In this document: one piece after another, positions 54,428 through 62,784 of the stretch
How positions within the stretch are numbered: position 1 is the first letter of the stretch
Layout of the letters: every line of letters begins with the position of its first letter
Assembly: GCF_019264445.1 (NCBI RefSeq)
Contig: NZ_JAHVAB010000084.1
Span: 89,823-153,822 of the forward strand
DNA: 64,000 nt
Direction: 5' to 3'
From: Hydrogenophaga sp.
GTDB lineage: Bacteria; Pseudomonadota; Gammaproteobacteria; Burkholderiales; Burkholderiaceae_C
Notes under the pieces: model-generated
The model's database searches: none
Seen by the model: the letters and a program-made list of their open reading frames with translations, nothing else
What the model was told of the DNA's origin: nothing
Position numbers and translations under genes: made by a program

Positions 54428-54458
54428 ATGCCGTTGTATTCCCCACAAGGAGATTTCC

Positions 54459-55436
54459 ATGCACCTCGTACAAACCATGGCCTACGCCAACGAAACCCCC
54501 TGGCACGGCCTGGGCCACAAGCTCGCCGCCCATCAACCCCTTGAAGTCTGGGCAGAGAAGGCCGGCATGAACTGGCGCATCGAAGAGTCCGAAGTGCGCT
54601 TCGTCGCCAGCAATGGCACCGAGTCCAAGGGCCTGGGCAGCATTCACGCCTTCCCCGAACAGAAGGTCCTGTACCGCTCCGACACCAAGGCCCCGCTGTC
54701 GGTGGTGTCCAAACGCTATGAGACGGTTCAACCCTCTGAGGTGCTCGAGTTTTTTCGCGACCTGACCGAGGTCGGTGGCTATGAGCTGGAGACCGCAGGC
54801 GTGCTCAAGGAAGGGCGCAAGTTCTGGGCACTCGCCCGCACCGGGCAAAGCGCCGTGCTGAAAGGAAAGGACCAAGTGCACGGCTACCTGCTGCTGGCCA
54901 CAGCCTGCGACGGAACACTGGCCACCACGGCCCAGTTCACATCCGTGCGCGTGGTCTGCAACAACACCCTCGCGATTGCCCTGGGCGAAGGGAAGGGTGC
55001 CGTAAAGGTGCACCACCGCAGCCAGTTCGACGCGCAGGCCGTCAAACGCCAGCTGGGTATCGCCATCGCGTCATGGGACGCATTTTTGGTCCGCATTAAG
55101 GCCCTGTCAGAGCTAAAGGTCACGCCCGACATGGCCGAGGCGTACTTCAAGCGCGTGTTCACCTATGCCCCAGTGAACCCCGCAGGCCTGTCGGTCACGG
55201 CGGTCAACGACAGTGCCCTCAAGTCTGTGCAGGAACTCTTCACAGGACGCGGCAAGGGCGCCAACCTGGCATCAGCCTCAGGCACCGCCTGGGGCTTGCT
55301 CAACGCGACTACAGAGTTCTGCGATCACCACCGCAGGGCCCGCAGCGAAGACCACCGCCGCGATGCAGCTTGGTTCGGAGCAGGAGCTGCCGTGAAGCAA
55401 AAGGCCTGGGACGAGGCTATGAAGCTGGTGGCCTGA
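54459..55436 (+). CDS. DUF932 protein (phage/plasmid-like)
   Basis: The 325-residue protein begins MAYANETPWHGLGHKL after a short leader, the start of the DUF932/TIGR03299 family. Conserved stretches are GIHAF-type core YRSDTKAPLSVVSKRYETVQP, ARTGQSAVLKGKDQVHGYLL, SVRVVCNNTLAIAL and a C-terminal TAWGLLNATTEFCDHH. These proteins are common on plasmids, ICEs and phages; function is unknown. A strong ribosome site (aaggag) lies upstream. It has a terminator on both sides, so it is probably expressed alone. Confidence 0.88.
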   Translation: MHLVQTMAYANETPWHGLGHKLAAHQPLEVWAEKAGMNWRIEESEVRFVASNGTESKGLGSIHAFPEQKVLYRSDTKAPLSVVSKRYETVQPSEVLEFFRDLTEVGGYELETAGVLKEGRKFWALARTGQSAVLKGKDQVHGYLLLATACDGTLATTAQFTSVRVVCNNTLAIALGEGKGAVKVHHRSQFDAQAVKRQLGIAIASWDAFLVRIKALSELKVTPDMAEAYFKRVFTYAPVNPAGLSVTAVNDSALKSVQELFTGRGKGANLASASGTAWGLLNATTEFCDHHRRARSEDHRRDAAWFGAGAAVKQKAWDEAMKLVA

Positions 55437-55495
55437 AGGAGGCTCATCCACCTGGTATTGACTTCCCATCATGTCGAGAACCACGACAGCATACA

Positions 55496-55530
55496 GGCCC
55501 GAATGCGCAAGCACTCGGGCCTTTCATTTT
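55496..55530 (+). terminator. Terminator after the DUF932 gene
   Basis: ggcccga (55496-55502) and tcgggcc (55515-55521) form a 7-bp stem followed by tttcatttt. Confidence 0.65.
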
Positions 55531-55557
55531 GGAGAGGCGATGGAGATGCCCAGGCAG

Positions 55558-55815
55558 TCAGCGCTTGACGCTGCGCTTTGGCATGGCCAGGACCTGGTCA
55601 ACGAACTCGTGAGGATCGGCATCCAGCGCTCGCAGGATGTCCAGCAGCTCAATCACATCCAGGCGGCGCAGACCTGTCTCGTACTTCGAGACAAAAGTCT
55701 GCGACCGACGCAGCCTATCAGCCAGGTCCTTCTGCAGCCAGTCGCGCTCCCGGCGCAACTGGATGAGCAGCGCGGCGATGTCTTGGTGACGGGAGTCCAG
55801 GGTGGGAGCGGGCAT
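55558..55815 (-). CDS. XRE-family regulator
   Basis: The 85-residue protein is a single lambda-repressor-like helix-turn-helix: IAALLIQLRRERDWLQKDLADRLRRSQTFVSKYETGLRRL, with the recognition helix in SQTFVSKYE. It is divergent from the membrane protein at 55880 and probably controls both itself and that gene through the inverted repeat between them. Confidence 0.8.
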   Translation of the reverse strand: MPAPTLDSRHQDIAALLIQLRRERDWLQKDLADRLRRSQTFVSKYETGLRRLDVIELLDILRALDADPHEFVDQVLAMPKRSVKR

Positions 55816-55831
55816 TCAAAAAATTCTAGGC

Positions 55832-55855
55832 GCGCATGACATAAGCCAAATGCGC
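55832..55855. promoter_or_regulatory. Inverted repeat between XRE gene and membrane-protein gene
   Basis: gcgcat (55832-55837) and atgcgc (55850-55855) form an exact 6-bp inverted repeat with a 12-base spacer. It lies in the 64-bp divergent gap and is a plausible XRE operator. Confidence 0.5.
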
Positions 55856-55879
55856 ATATGATATTTCAGGAGAAAGAAG

Positions 55880-56245
55880 ATGTGGATTTTCGTGTGGTGG
55901 TCGCTGGGGGCGCTGCTCTCGGCATTGGGGATCGTGATCGACATGGGCCGACTTGGGGTCTCCAGAGACAGCGCCTCTGCGCGCATCTGGACAGGTGCCG
56001 CGATCGTTTTGGGGCCGTTGGCCGTGGTGGCCTATCTGTTCAAGCGGCCGGCGATGCGTCGGAAGTTGATGGATGCGGTCTGGCGGCTTGTCGGCAATGT
56101 CTCACACCCTGCGTCCGTGCGCCTTGCGCGCCTGGAGGCACTTTACCGGATGGGGCTCGTTGGTCCCTCCATCTACAGATCCTGCCTGCGCGAACTGCAG
56201 CAAGCCTTGGGTCTCAACCGCTCGAAGGAGGAGCAAAGCAAATGA
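55880..56245 (+). CDS. Small two-pass membrane protein
   Basis: The 121-residue protein has hydrophobic segments at about residues 3-22 (IFVWWSLGALLSALGIVIDM) and 38-54 (TGAAIVLGPLAVVAYLF), and a cytoplasmic helix with basic residues. The ribosome site ggaga lies before ATG 55880. Its last four bases overlap the lipoprotein start (ATGA), so the pair is coupled. No family is recognised. Confidence 0.7.
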   Translation: MWIFVWWSLGALLSALGIVIDMGRLGVSRDSASARIWTGAAIVLGPLAVVAYLFKRPAMRRKLMDAVWRLVGNVSHPASVRLARLEALYRMGLVGPSIYRSCLRELQQALGLNRSKEEQSK

Positions 56246-57273
56246 AAGCGTACGCAATGAACGAGAAACTGGCAGTCGAGAATCGCCACGTGCCTTGGCT
56301 GAAAGCCCGGGCACTCCTGGCCACGGGGGCCATGCTCGCACTCGCAGCATGTGGGGGCAGTGGCGGTTTCAGTGAGGAGAGCCCCGCAAGCGGAACCACT
56401 GTACTCACGGGGCAGTACCTGGACGGGGCGGTGGAAGGACTGGGGTACGACACGGCCACGCAGACGGGCACGACAGACGCCGATGGGCAGTTCAAGTACG
56501 TGCAGGGAGAAACGGTCTCATTCCGGCTCTATGGGCAGGCGTTGTCCTCCTCCATCGGGTTCAGCACGCTCACGCCGGGAGACACAGGGGTGGAGGAAAC
56601 CAACCTGGACCGGCTGGTGAATCAGCTTCGCTTCTTGCAAACGGTGGATGTCGACAACAGCCCGGCCAATGGGATTCGCCTCCCGGTGGTTGCTGGAGCG
56701 TTCAGCATCGACTTCTCGCAGCGCATTGAGGACTTCGAGAGTGACGTGGACGTGCAGGCGTTTCTGACGGCTCACGCGGGTGGTCGGCCTTTGGTGACGG
56801 TGCAGGATGCCGTTGCACACTTCAGCCAGAGTATCAACACTGTGTCCGTGGACAACGTGGTGAGCTTCTCGGGGCGCACGGCCACCAGTGCGATCACCAA
56901 CTCGGCCTGCATCAACAACATCCAGGCACAGCAGCGTTACGCGTTCGGTCCGACTTCCGTGACCCTGAGCGGATCGGATGGCTTCGACAACAACGGAGGC
57001 AACTGTACGGTCAAGCCCGATGCGAACGAGGTGATTGCGTATGCCGACATTGGTGTTGGTGACTTCTTGTCGTGTCTGCCTGGTTGCAACTACAAGGATG
57101 TCAACTTCATCCGGTACGGCCTGGATGTCGACAACCGCACGGTGGTCGAGTTGAGCTGGCACACACCGGGCACGCAGAAGGTGCGTTACATCAAGCGGGT
57201 GTTGGTGGATCCGGGCGCGCCTGGGAATGCTCTCGCGTTGACTACCTTCAAGGAGACGATCACGTTTGACTGA
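56242..57273 (+). CDS. Lipoprotein of unknown function
   Basis: The 343-residue protein has a lipoprotein signal with lipobox LAAC (Cys about residue 34) followed by GGSGGF. The mature part begins with YLDGAVEGLGYDTATQTGTTD, which resembles repeat-type adhesin or carbohydrate-binding domains of lipoproteins. Later parts carry paired Cys (CINNIQ, CTVKPD, CLPGCNY), likely disulphides. ATG 56242 has gaaggagg upstream. A longer frame from 55858 overlaps the membrane-protein gene and is not used. Function is unknown. Confidence 0.75.
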   Translation: MKAYAMNEKLAVENRHVPWLKARALLATGAMLALAACGGSGGFSEESPASGTTVLTGQYLDGAVEGLGYDTATQTGTTDADGQFKYVQGETVSFRLYGQALSSSIGFSTLTPGDTGVEETNLDRLVNQLRFLQTVDVDNSPANGIRLPVVAGAFSIDFSQRIEDFESDVDVQAFLTAHAGGRPLVTVQDAVAHFSQSINTVSVDNVVSFSGRTATSAITNSACINNIQAQQRYAFGPTSVTLSGSDGFDNNGGNCTVKPDANEVIAYADIGVGDFLSCLPGCNYKDVNFIRYGLDVDNRTVVELSWHTPGTQKVRYIKRVLVDPGAPGNALALTTFKETITFD

Positions 57274-57479
57274 AGCGACGGGGGGCGAGGGGCGCGTCTG
57301 CGATTGCGCACAATGCCGACTTGCGCGGGATCGTCCCACGTGAAAAGGAAGCGGCTGACTACACGGTCGAACAGGGGGAAGTCCGACCAAGAGGCCAATA
57401 CAGCGACAGTACGGCATGCACGCTTGACTGGCACGAACGGCATCAGAGACTTCTACAACGCGTACCTGATGGCTACTTG

Positions 57480-58106
57480 TCAAAGGCGCGCAAGCGCCTG
57501 TTTGCGGGCCGCTTCCGGTAAGCACAGGCAGCCTGCCGCACGCTCATCGCCGATGACACCGACCACCCATGCGATGTGATGCGGCAGCACACGCATCCGG
57601 GCACCGGTAAGTGCGTTATGAAGCGCATCGGCAATGCCTCCTAAGCCGAGTGCACGCTCAACATTGGCATGCTTGAGTAGATCTACCGTGCAGGCGAGCG
57701 GCACAGCCGCATATTGATCGGCAGCCATACGGCGCGCCTTGCGCTCTTCGATGAGAGCATGCGCACAGACATCGGCAGCGTAGGCAATCGTGGCGGCTTC
57801 GCCGTCGTCGAGGGTCCCGCCGGACGCGCCAATTACCAGGCTTTCGAATTGAATCAGGCCCTGTGACCCGAGCGTCACCACTTCGATTAAGCCAGCGTCG
57901 ATGAGCTGCGTCAGCTTGACCGCATCCTGACGCCCTTTCCGGAGGCCGCCCTTGATCTCGTCAACGACGACATCAACCACCGCAATGCGATGAGGCAGCG
58001 CCTTGAGAAGCGTCTCGGCACAGCCCGTCGCGTTGATGTTGATCACGACACTTGTGTCCGCGATCAGCAAGGTGGGTTTATCAGGCAAGGAGCGTGGGCG
58101 CGTCAT
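57480..58106 (-). CDS. PIN-domain protein
   Basis: The 208-residue protein has the PIN nuclease acidic residues: LLIADTSVVINI near the N-terminus, VVVDEIKGG (about 45), DDGEAATIAYA (about 100) and a conserved IEERKARRMA. PIN proteins are metal-dependent RNases and often toxins. ATG 58106 has an aggagg site about nine bases upstream; a start at 58115 is too close to it. The gene overlaps the end of the XRE-ImmA gene by 26 bases. It is the last gene of a four-gene coupled cassette. Confidence 0.8.
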   Translation of the reverse strand: MTRPRSLPDKPTLLIADTSVVININATGCAETLLKALPHRIAVVDVVVDEIKGGLRKGRQDAVKLTQLIDAGLIEVVTLGSQGLIQFESLVIGASGGTLDDGEAATIAYAADVCAHALIEERKARRMAADQYAAVPLACTVDLLKHANVERALGLGGIADALHNALTGARMRVLPHHIAWVVGVIGDERAAGCLCLPEAARKQALARL

Positions 58107-59268
58107 CGGCCTCATCCTCCTGGAGTTCTATGTCCTGCAGCATCTCGCGAAGCTCGATGCGATCAAGATGGAGAAGTCGCGCAAGCTGTCCTTCACTTAG
58201 CAGCGAGCGCCTGTAGGCTTCGGCAGCCAGCAGATTGAGTCTCAGTGTCGTTGGCCTGCCTGCCTCAGACTTTTGGTGGTCGGCCATGCGCAGATCGCCC
58301 AGCACCTGTTGAGCCTGCTCGTCGGTGATGCCTCCGTTTGCCGCGAACCAGTCCCACGTGCCCTTCCGGGTCAGCCCTAGCTCTTCAAGCCGCCGGACCA
58401 TTGCCTCGCGCGAAACGCCGAAGAAGTGAGCCAGCACGATGATGTGGCGGCGCGTCAGGTGCGTTGATCCTGCCGTGACCTCTTGAAACTTCTGCCGCAC
58501 GCCACCTGCAGGCGTCAGGAAAGAACGGCCGAATGCAATGGCGTAGCGTTCTTCACGCGAGTTCTCTGGCTCGTCTACGTGCAAGACCTCGGGCTCGTGC
58601 CGTACCGAAATGAAATGGCCCAGCTCGTGACCGCCCGTCTGGTTGCGGCGTTCGCGCGGATGGTTGGCGTTGAGGAGGATGCACGCCCCGAGCGTCTCGT
58701 CGTAAACGAAGACGCCTGAGACCGATCCTTCGAAGCGCCGGACATACACCCGTATGCCAAGCTCCATTTCCAACAGCGTGACGATGTCGGCAATGGGGGC
58801 GAAGCCGAGGCCGAGGCGTTGTCGTAGCTCCAGTGCATCCTGCTCGGCCTGCACCCGCACATCGCCGGGCAGGATCGGTCGCTCCGGCGGGTAACTATGG
58901 GCGCGCTTCACGCCCAGCACGTTCTCCAGCTCTACTTCAGCGCGCGCCAAGTTGGCAAGCAGTTCTGTCGCCGCCGCGGCGGCAAAGTCTTTTGCATCGA
59001 AAAGCTTGCGAAAGCGCGGCACCAGATCAACATGCACGGCCTCACGGCGCAGAATTGCGTTGACGGACACGCGATACGCCTTGGCGAGTTGCTGCAGCTC
59101 GTTTATCCGCACACGGCGCTGACCTTGCTCGATGGCGACTAACGTCGTGCGCGCAACCGATATGAAATCGGCAGCTTGCTTTTGCGTCATGTGGGCTGCT
59201 TCGCGGGCGAGGCGCAGGCGTTCGCCAACGTCGGCAGGAGGCATTGCGCTCAGCGGGGATTCGGTCAT
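58081..59268 (-). CDS. XRE-ImmA/IrrE-type metalloprotease regulator
   Basis: The 395-residue protein has an N-terminal XRE helix-turn-helix (LRLAREAAHMTQKQAADFIS, ARTTLVAIEQGQRRVRINE). A zinc protease domain with HELGHF (GGHELGHFISVRHE, about residue 215) has a downstream Glu region (EERYAIAFGRSFLTP). ImmA/IrrE proteases cleave repressors or antitoxins, and XRE-ImmA fusions often pair with toxins in defence or TA modules. Its start overlaps the QueC-like gene by four bases and its end overlaps the PIN gene. It probably controls the cassette. Confidence 0.87.
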   Translation of the reverse strand: MTESPLSAMPPADVGERLRLAREAAHMTQKQAADFISVARTTLVAIEQGQRRVRINELQQLAKAYRVSVNAILRREAVHVDLVPRFRKLFDAKDFAAAAATELLANLARAEVELENVLGVKRAHSYPPERPILPGDVRVQAEQDALELRQRLGLGFAPIADIVTLLEMELGIRVYVRRFEGSVSGVFVYDETLGACILLNANHPRERRNQTGGHELGHFISVRHEPEVLHVDEPENSREERYAIAFGRSFLTPAGGVRQKFQEVTAGSTHLTRRHIIVLAHFFGVSREAMVRRLEELGLTRKGTWDWFAANGGITDEQAQQVLGDLRMADHQKSEAGRPTTLRLNLLAAEAYRRSLLSEGQLARLLHLDRIELREMLQDIELQEDEADDAPTLLA

Positions 59269-60647
59269 GGCCGCCCCACCCAGTTCGCCACGAAGGCCTG
59301 TGGCCCGAGGCTATCCAGAAAACTCATCCATTCACTTTCATGTTGATTCAGTAGCCGGTTCAGCGAAGCGCGGACCGTGTCTTCGGGAAGTGCACGGGAG
59401 CGGCTGAGCTGGGAGATAGTGATATTGATCATTCCCCTGTTCATCGGCGATTTTTGTAGCGTCGCCAGATGGTCAAGGTGAAGCGTGCCTGCAATGGCAT
59501 ATTCGCGCAGTGCCTTCGTGGTGTGTGCGAAGCCGGGCGCTGCACCACCCTCAAACGTCGATGCCGAGAGGCTTTCCCACACGTACGTCTCTCGCGCTTC
59601 GCTCAGGCCTGCGGCATGGACGCTCAAGCGCCTGAGCATGCAGGCTGCGCAGATGCCGCATTGGCGCTTGTGTCCATCAACAGAGGATTGCCGGTTTTGC
59701 TGCCAGCATGACCAGGTCGTGCCCCACGACCCACCATCGGCGCACACTCGTACGAAGGCGGCCAGGGTTTCGCCTTTGGTGTACCAGAGTCGGGGAAACT
59801 CGAACTGTACGCGGTGACTGAAGATTGCCTGGAGAAAGACTTCCATGCGGTCCATGAACGGCGGATAGCTGCGGTAGTCCTCATAGCCCTGTCCCACGGG
59901 TGCGAGCACTGGCCCGAGCGCACCTTGACCGCTCTCCGTAACGATAATCCGGTGGGCCTTGACCAGATAGGCGGCGATACCACTCACCAACGAAAACTTG
60001 AAGCCGCGCGAGCGTGCGCTCGACTCTTTGAATGCGCCGGTCTTGGGCTTCACCCGATAAGGGATAGAAGTAAAGGGCTGCTTGACATCGGATGCGCCAC
60101 CGCCTGGCAGGAATTCCTTGGTGCCGAGCCGCACGCGGATCAAGCCGTCTCCGATCTCACGGTGCATCAGGCCTGCGACGGCGCGAGAGTCCAACCCTTC
60201 GCTGAAGGGGATCACAGCCTGCGCGTCGCTAGACAGGTCAAAGGGAAACTGATGAGGCACATAGGCGGGAGCCTTGCGTGCTATGAAGTCAATCTCCCAC
60301 CGATCTCCAGTGAGGAATTCAAGCGCAACCTTGAGGCTGCTGTTGACAGCGTCAGCACGCCAGCGATCAGGATCATGAACGGGAATGCAAAGCTCGAAGG
60401 TGCGGCCCCAATGCTGAGTTTTGCGTCGCTGCATGCGATCACAGAACTCAACAGCCGCCGCGACGACCAGCGCGTCAAATATGACTGGCTCCCACTTCGC
60501 CAGGCAGTAGCTTTCCAGATGCTCAGTGGTGAACGTCAGGTCGCTGCCGATCTCGCAGGGCGTGCGTCCGCGCCGCGGCCGTTGGCCCGCCTCAACGACG
60601 TCGACGCGCAGGGATGCGGCCGCAGCCTTGTCATCATCACGTTTCAT
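59265..60647 (-). CDS. QueC-like 7-deazaguanine synthase-family protein
   Basis: The 460-residue protein has a PP-loop FSEGLDSRAVAG (about residue 148; SGGLDS in QueC) and a C-terminal zinc site with WSCWQQ and QCGICAACMLRR (CxxCxxC). It also carries a long N-terminal extension (about 145 residues) and a C-terminal about 90-residue extra part. QueC makes 7-cyano-7-deazaguanine; QueC-like proteins also occur in the QatABCD and type IV CBASS immune systems. The substitution of the first Gly by Glu in the PP-loop is notable. It is coupled by four-base overlaps to the genes on both sides. Confidence 0.75.
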   Translation of the reverse strand: MKRDDDKAAAASLRVDVVEAGQRPRRGRTPCEIGSDLTFTTEHLESYCLAKWEPVIFDALVVAAAVEFCDRMQRRKTQHWGRTFELCIPVHDPDRWRADAVNSSLKVALEFLTGDRWEIDFIARKAPAYVPHQFPFDLSSDAQAVIPFSEGLDSRAVAGLMHREIGDGLIRVRLGTKEFLPGGGASDVKQPFTSIPYRVKPKTGAFKESSARSRGFKFSLVSGIAAYLVKAHRIIVTESGQGALGPVLAPVGQGYEDYRSYPPFMDRMEVFLQAIFSHRVQFEFPRLWYTKGETLAAFVRVCADGGSWGTTWSCWQQNRQSSVDGHKRQCGICAACMLRRLSVHAAGLSEARETYVWESLSASTFEGGAAPGFAHTTKALREYAIAGTLHLDHLATLQKSPMNRGMINITISQLSRSRALPEDTVRASLNRLLNQHESEWMSFLDSLGPQAFVANWVGRP

Positions 60648-61219
60648 GGCAGTGCAACTCCTGCGTCGATGTCAATATGCTTGCGGATGCTGCCCCCCCG
60701 TCGCAGGGGCGGCTCAAGTCCTGCGCACTGGCGGGCGAGCGCCGTGATGTCGACACTGCCGATGGCGTCCGAGATACTGGAACGGACTTGCGCCGTCAGA
60801 CGTGCGGAAGCCTTGCGGCAGTAATGCTCCTCGATCTGGCGCATGGACCGCGCCGCGTACGACTCAAGCGCACGCTTCGTCGCTTCCGTGAGGCCCGCCT
60901 CGCCGGTGAGTCCTTCGGCGAGGACGGATGAGCAATGAGCAGCCAGCAGGCGGCCAAGCCCGTAGCCCGCCGTTTCGGCGACCACAGCCTCGACGCGTGC
61001 AAGGCGCGCATCTGCGAAGAGCCCTGGTTCCTTCTCAAGAAACACGTCGCGAAGGCCCTTAACGACGATGGCGGGGACTTCATTAGTCCAAGTCGTCCTC
61101 AGAGCGTGGCTCGCCGCCGCACCAGTGTCAGCACGATCAAAGTTAACGTTTTCCGCAAACTCCGCGAGTCGCATCCATCCGCGCGACATGGGCAAGCTTC
61201 TGTAGGGGCCATCGCTCAT
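60644..61219 (-). CDS. Unknown first protein of QueC-like cassette
   Basis: The 191-residue protein appears largely alpha-helical, for example LARVEAVVAETAGYGLGRLL and EATKRALESYAARSMRQIEEHY. No family is recognised. It starts at ATG 61219 with ggagg six bases upstream; a TTG at 61231 is possible but less likely. It is the leader gene of a four-gene operon and could be a partner or substrate of the QueC-like protein, which is speculation. The perfect inverted repeat overlaps its start codon. Confidence 0.7.
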   Translation of the reverse strand: MSDGPYRSLPMSRGWMRLAEFAENVNFDRADTGAAASHALRTTWTNEVPAIVVKGLRDVFLEKEPGLFADARLARVEAVVAETAGYGLGRLLAAHCSSVLAEGLTGEAGLTEATKRALESYAARSMRQIEEHYCRKASARLTAQVRSSISDAIGSVDITALARQCAGLEPPLRRGGSIRKHIDIDAGVALP

Positions 61220-61268
61220 TTGAACCTCCAATGTCAGGAATTTAGTTCAAACGATCCGACAATGTCAA
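61219..61268 (-). promoter_or_regulatory. Sigma70 promoter overlapped by 7-bp inverted repeat
   Basis: On the minus strand, ttgaca (61263-61268) and taaatt (61239-61244) are 18 bases apart, followed by the ribosome site ggagg. tttgaac (61219-61225 and 61245-61251 on opposite strands) forms a perfect inverted repeat that covers the -10 downstream side and the start codon. A repressor such as the XRE-ImmA protein could act here. Confidence 0.65.
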
Positions 61269-61729
61269 GTGCTTGTGTGCTGCCCGGACGTCTTGCTACT
61301 CGTGCCGGGTGACAAGCAGGTGGTATGAATGCAGTCAGACGGAGTTCTTTCTCTCGTGCGGCTCATCGTCGCAGGGGGTGCGTCTGGCTGTCGGTGAAGA
61401 GCCGCCGCTATCGACTACGCCGGATGCGCGGCAGGAGAACCCTTCGCGGTTCTGGACCCATACCGCCAGCAGTGCACCGGCGTCGACTGAGCACTGCGCC
61501 GCTATCCCAAGTCCCAGGTTTCACGTTTCAGGTTTCGCACCGAAAAGATGCTTTCCACGGCCGCTTTCGATCGCAGCAGTCGTTCGCCGCTGAATGTGTG
61601 ACTGGTAACACTCAGCCTTAAGCTAGTCTTGAAAACGGGAGCCTGGTACGCAGCGGGAGGCGTCGTCAACCTCGCCAAACCCTACGCGCGGTCTCGGTCG
61701 CATAGCGATGATTGAGGGTCTGGGCCACG
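61269..61729. other. 461-bp gap with no gene seen
   Basis: Two short open frames on the plus strand (61273-61593, 61325-61621) have no start signal or recognisable content. I treat this as spacer between two leftward defence-like cassettes. Confidence 0.4.
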
Positions 61730-62398
61730 CTACTTGCCAGCCACCGGGTTCTTGGCAGCCTTCTTGGCGGCCGAGTTGCGCGCCGACTTATCCCTAGGCT
61801 TGTGATACAGAGCTACGCCCATCGTCCGAATCTTGAAGGCCGTTCCCGAGCTTTCCAGCTTGTGGTCCGAGTAGAAGGCCAGCTGGTTTCGCTTGCAGTC
61901 CTCGCAGGCGTGGCCCTTTGAGGTCAGATCATCGCGCCAGACCCCGAGCTTGCTGCGAGCGTCAGGAGTCGCAATCAGATAGAAGATGAGGCCGCCCTGG
62001 TTGTGCGCGAAGTTGCCGGAGGCGGGGACGTACCGCGAAGTGAGCTGAAGGAAACCCTCGTGGAAGTTGCCGTCTTTCTTAGCCTCACCGATCCAGGAAA
62101 ACTCACCCATCTTCACCGTCAGGTCGACGTGTCCGCCCGTCTTGCCGTCGGCGATGGCGTCGTAGCCGAGGATGCTGAGGCCGCCGAGCACCTCAGAACT
62201 CAAGCGATCCTCGCTGTCGGCCTGCCGCACCTCGCGGCCTCCCTGCATGCGGTAGATCAACTGATCGATGTCGTCGTAAAGCTGGTCGACGAACTCCTCA
62301 TAGGAGCCTTCTTCGCTGATCTTGACGCGCCGAAACGATGCTTGGACGGCCTTCTTCGATGAGTAGCGTTCAAAGTCTTGCAGCGATATCGATGTCAT
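61730..62398 (-). CDS. PD-(D/E)XK-like nuclease candidate
   Basis: The 222-residue protein has a PD-(D/E)XK-like pattern: GHVDLTVKMGEFSWIGEAKK (about residues 88-107) with Asp, then Glu and Lys in EAK about 15 residues later. A later HACEDCKRN motif suggests a structural metal site, and the C-terminus is Lys-rich. It could be a DNase effector of a small defence cassette. The start overlaps the stop of the preceding 129-residue gene by four bases. No precise family is recognised. Confidence 0.7.
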   Translation of the reverse strand: MTSISLQDFERYSSKKAVQASFRRVKISEEGSYEEFVDQLYDDIDQLIYRMQGGREVRQADSEDRLSSEVLGGLSILGYDAIADGKTGGHVDLTVKMGEFSWIGEAKKDGNFHEGFLQLTSRYVPASGNFAHNQGGLIFYLIATPDARSKLGVWRDDLTSKGHACEDCKRNQLAFYSDHKLESSGTAFKIRTMGVALYHKPRDKSARNSAAKKAAKNPVAGK

Positions 62399-62784
62399 CG
62401 AGCCGCCTTCTGTTGAAGACCCGTACCTGGGGTAAAGCAGACCAAGATTTCCGACTCGCCGATCGGTTCGCCGTACTCGGGGTGGATGACCTCTTCGCCC
62501 CGCGAGTAGTGATCGACCTCATCGTCCGGCAGCTCAAGGAAGCCGCCATTGAACTCGTACATCAAGCAGGGCTTGAGAACCTTGAGCTTTGGGTTCGACA
62601 GATAAAGCAAAGCTTGGGACAGTACGCCCGGGTCATCCAATTCGGCGAACTGCTGGAGATCGTCGAAGGTGTAGTGGTCGAGATGATCCTCGCGCGAGGC
62701 CAGTGCCTTCCAAACTCGCAGACACGCGTCTCTGACGCTGGGCTCATGAGCCCAGTCATCCTGGATGATCCCGGTCACGTTCAC
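62395..62784 (-). CDS. Unknown protein of nuclease cassette
   Basis: The 129-residue acidic protein has helical N-terminal (DACLRVWKALASREDHL, LQQFAELDDPGVLSQALLYL) and beta-like C-terminal parts (PCLMYEFNGGFLELPDDE). No family is recognised. It overlaps both neighbours by four bases and so is translated together with them. Confidence 0.65.
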   Translation of the reverse strand: MNVTGIIQDDWAHEPSVRDACLRVWKALASREDHLDHYTFDDLQQFAELDDPGVLSQALLYLSNPKLKVLKPCLMYEFNGGFLELPDDEVDHYSRGEEVIHPEYGEPIGESEILVCFTPGTGLQQKAAR

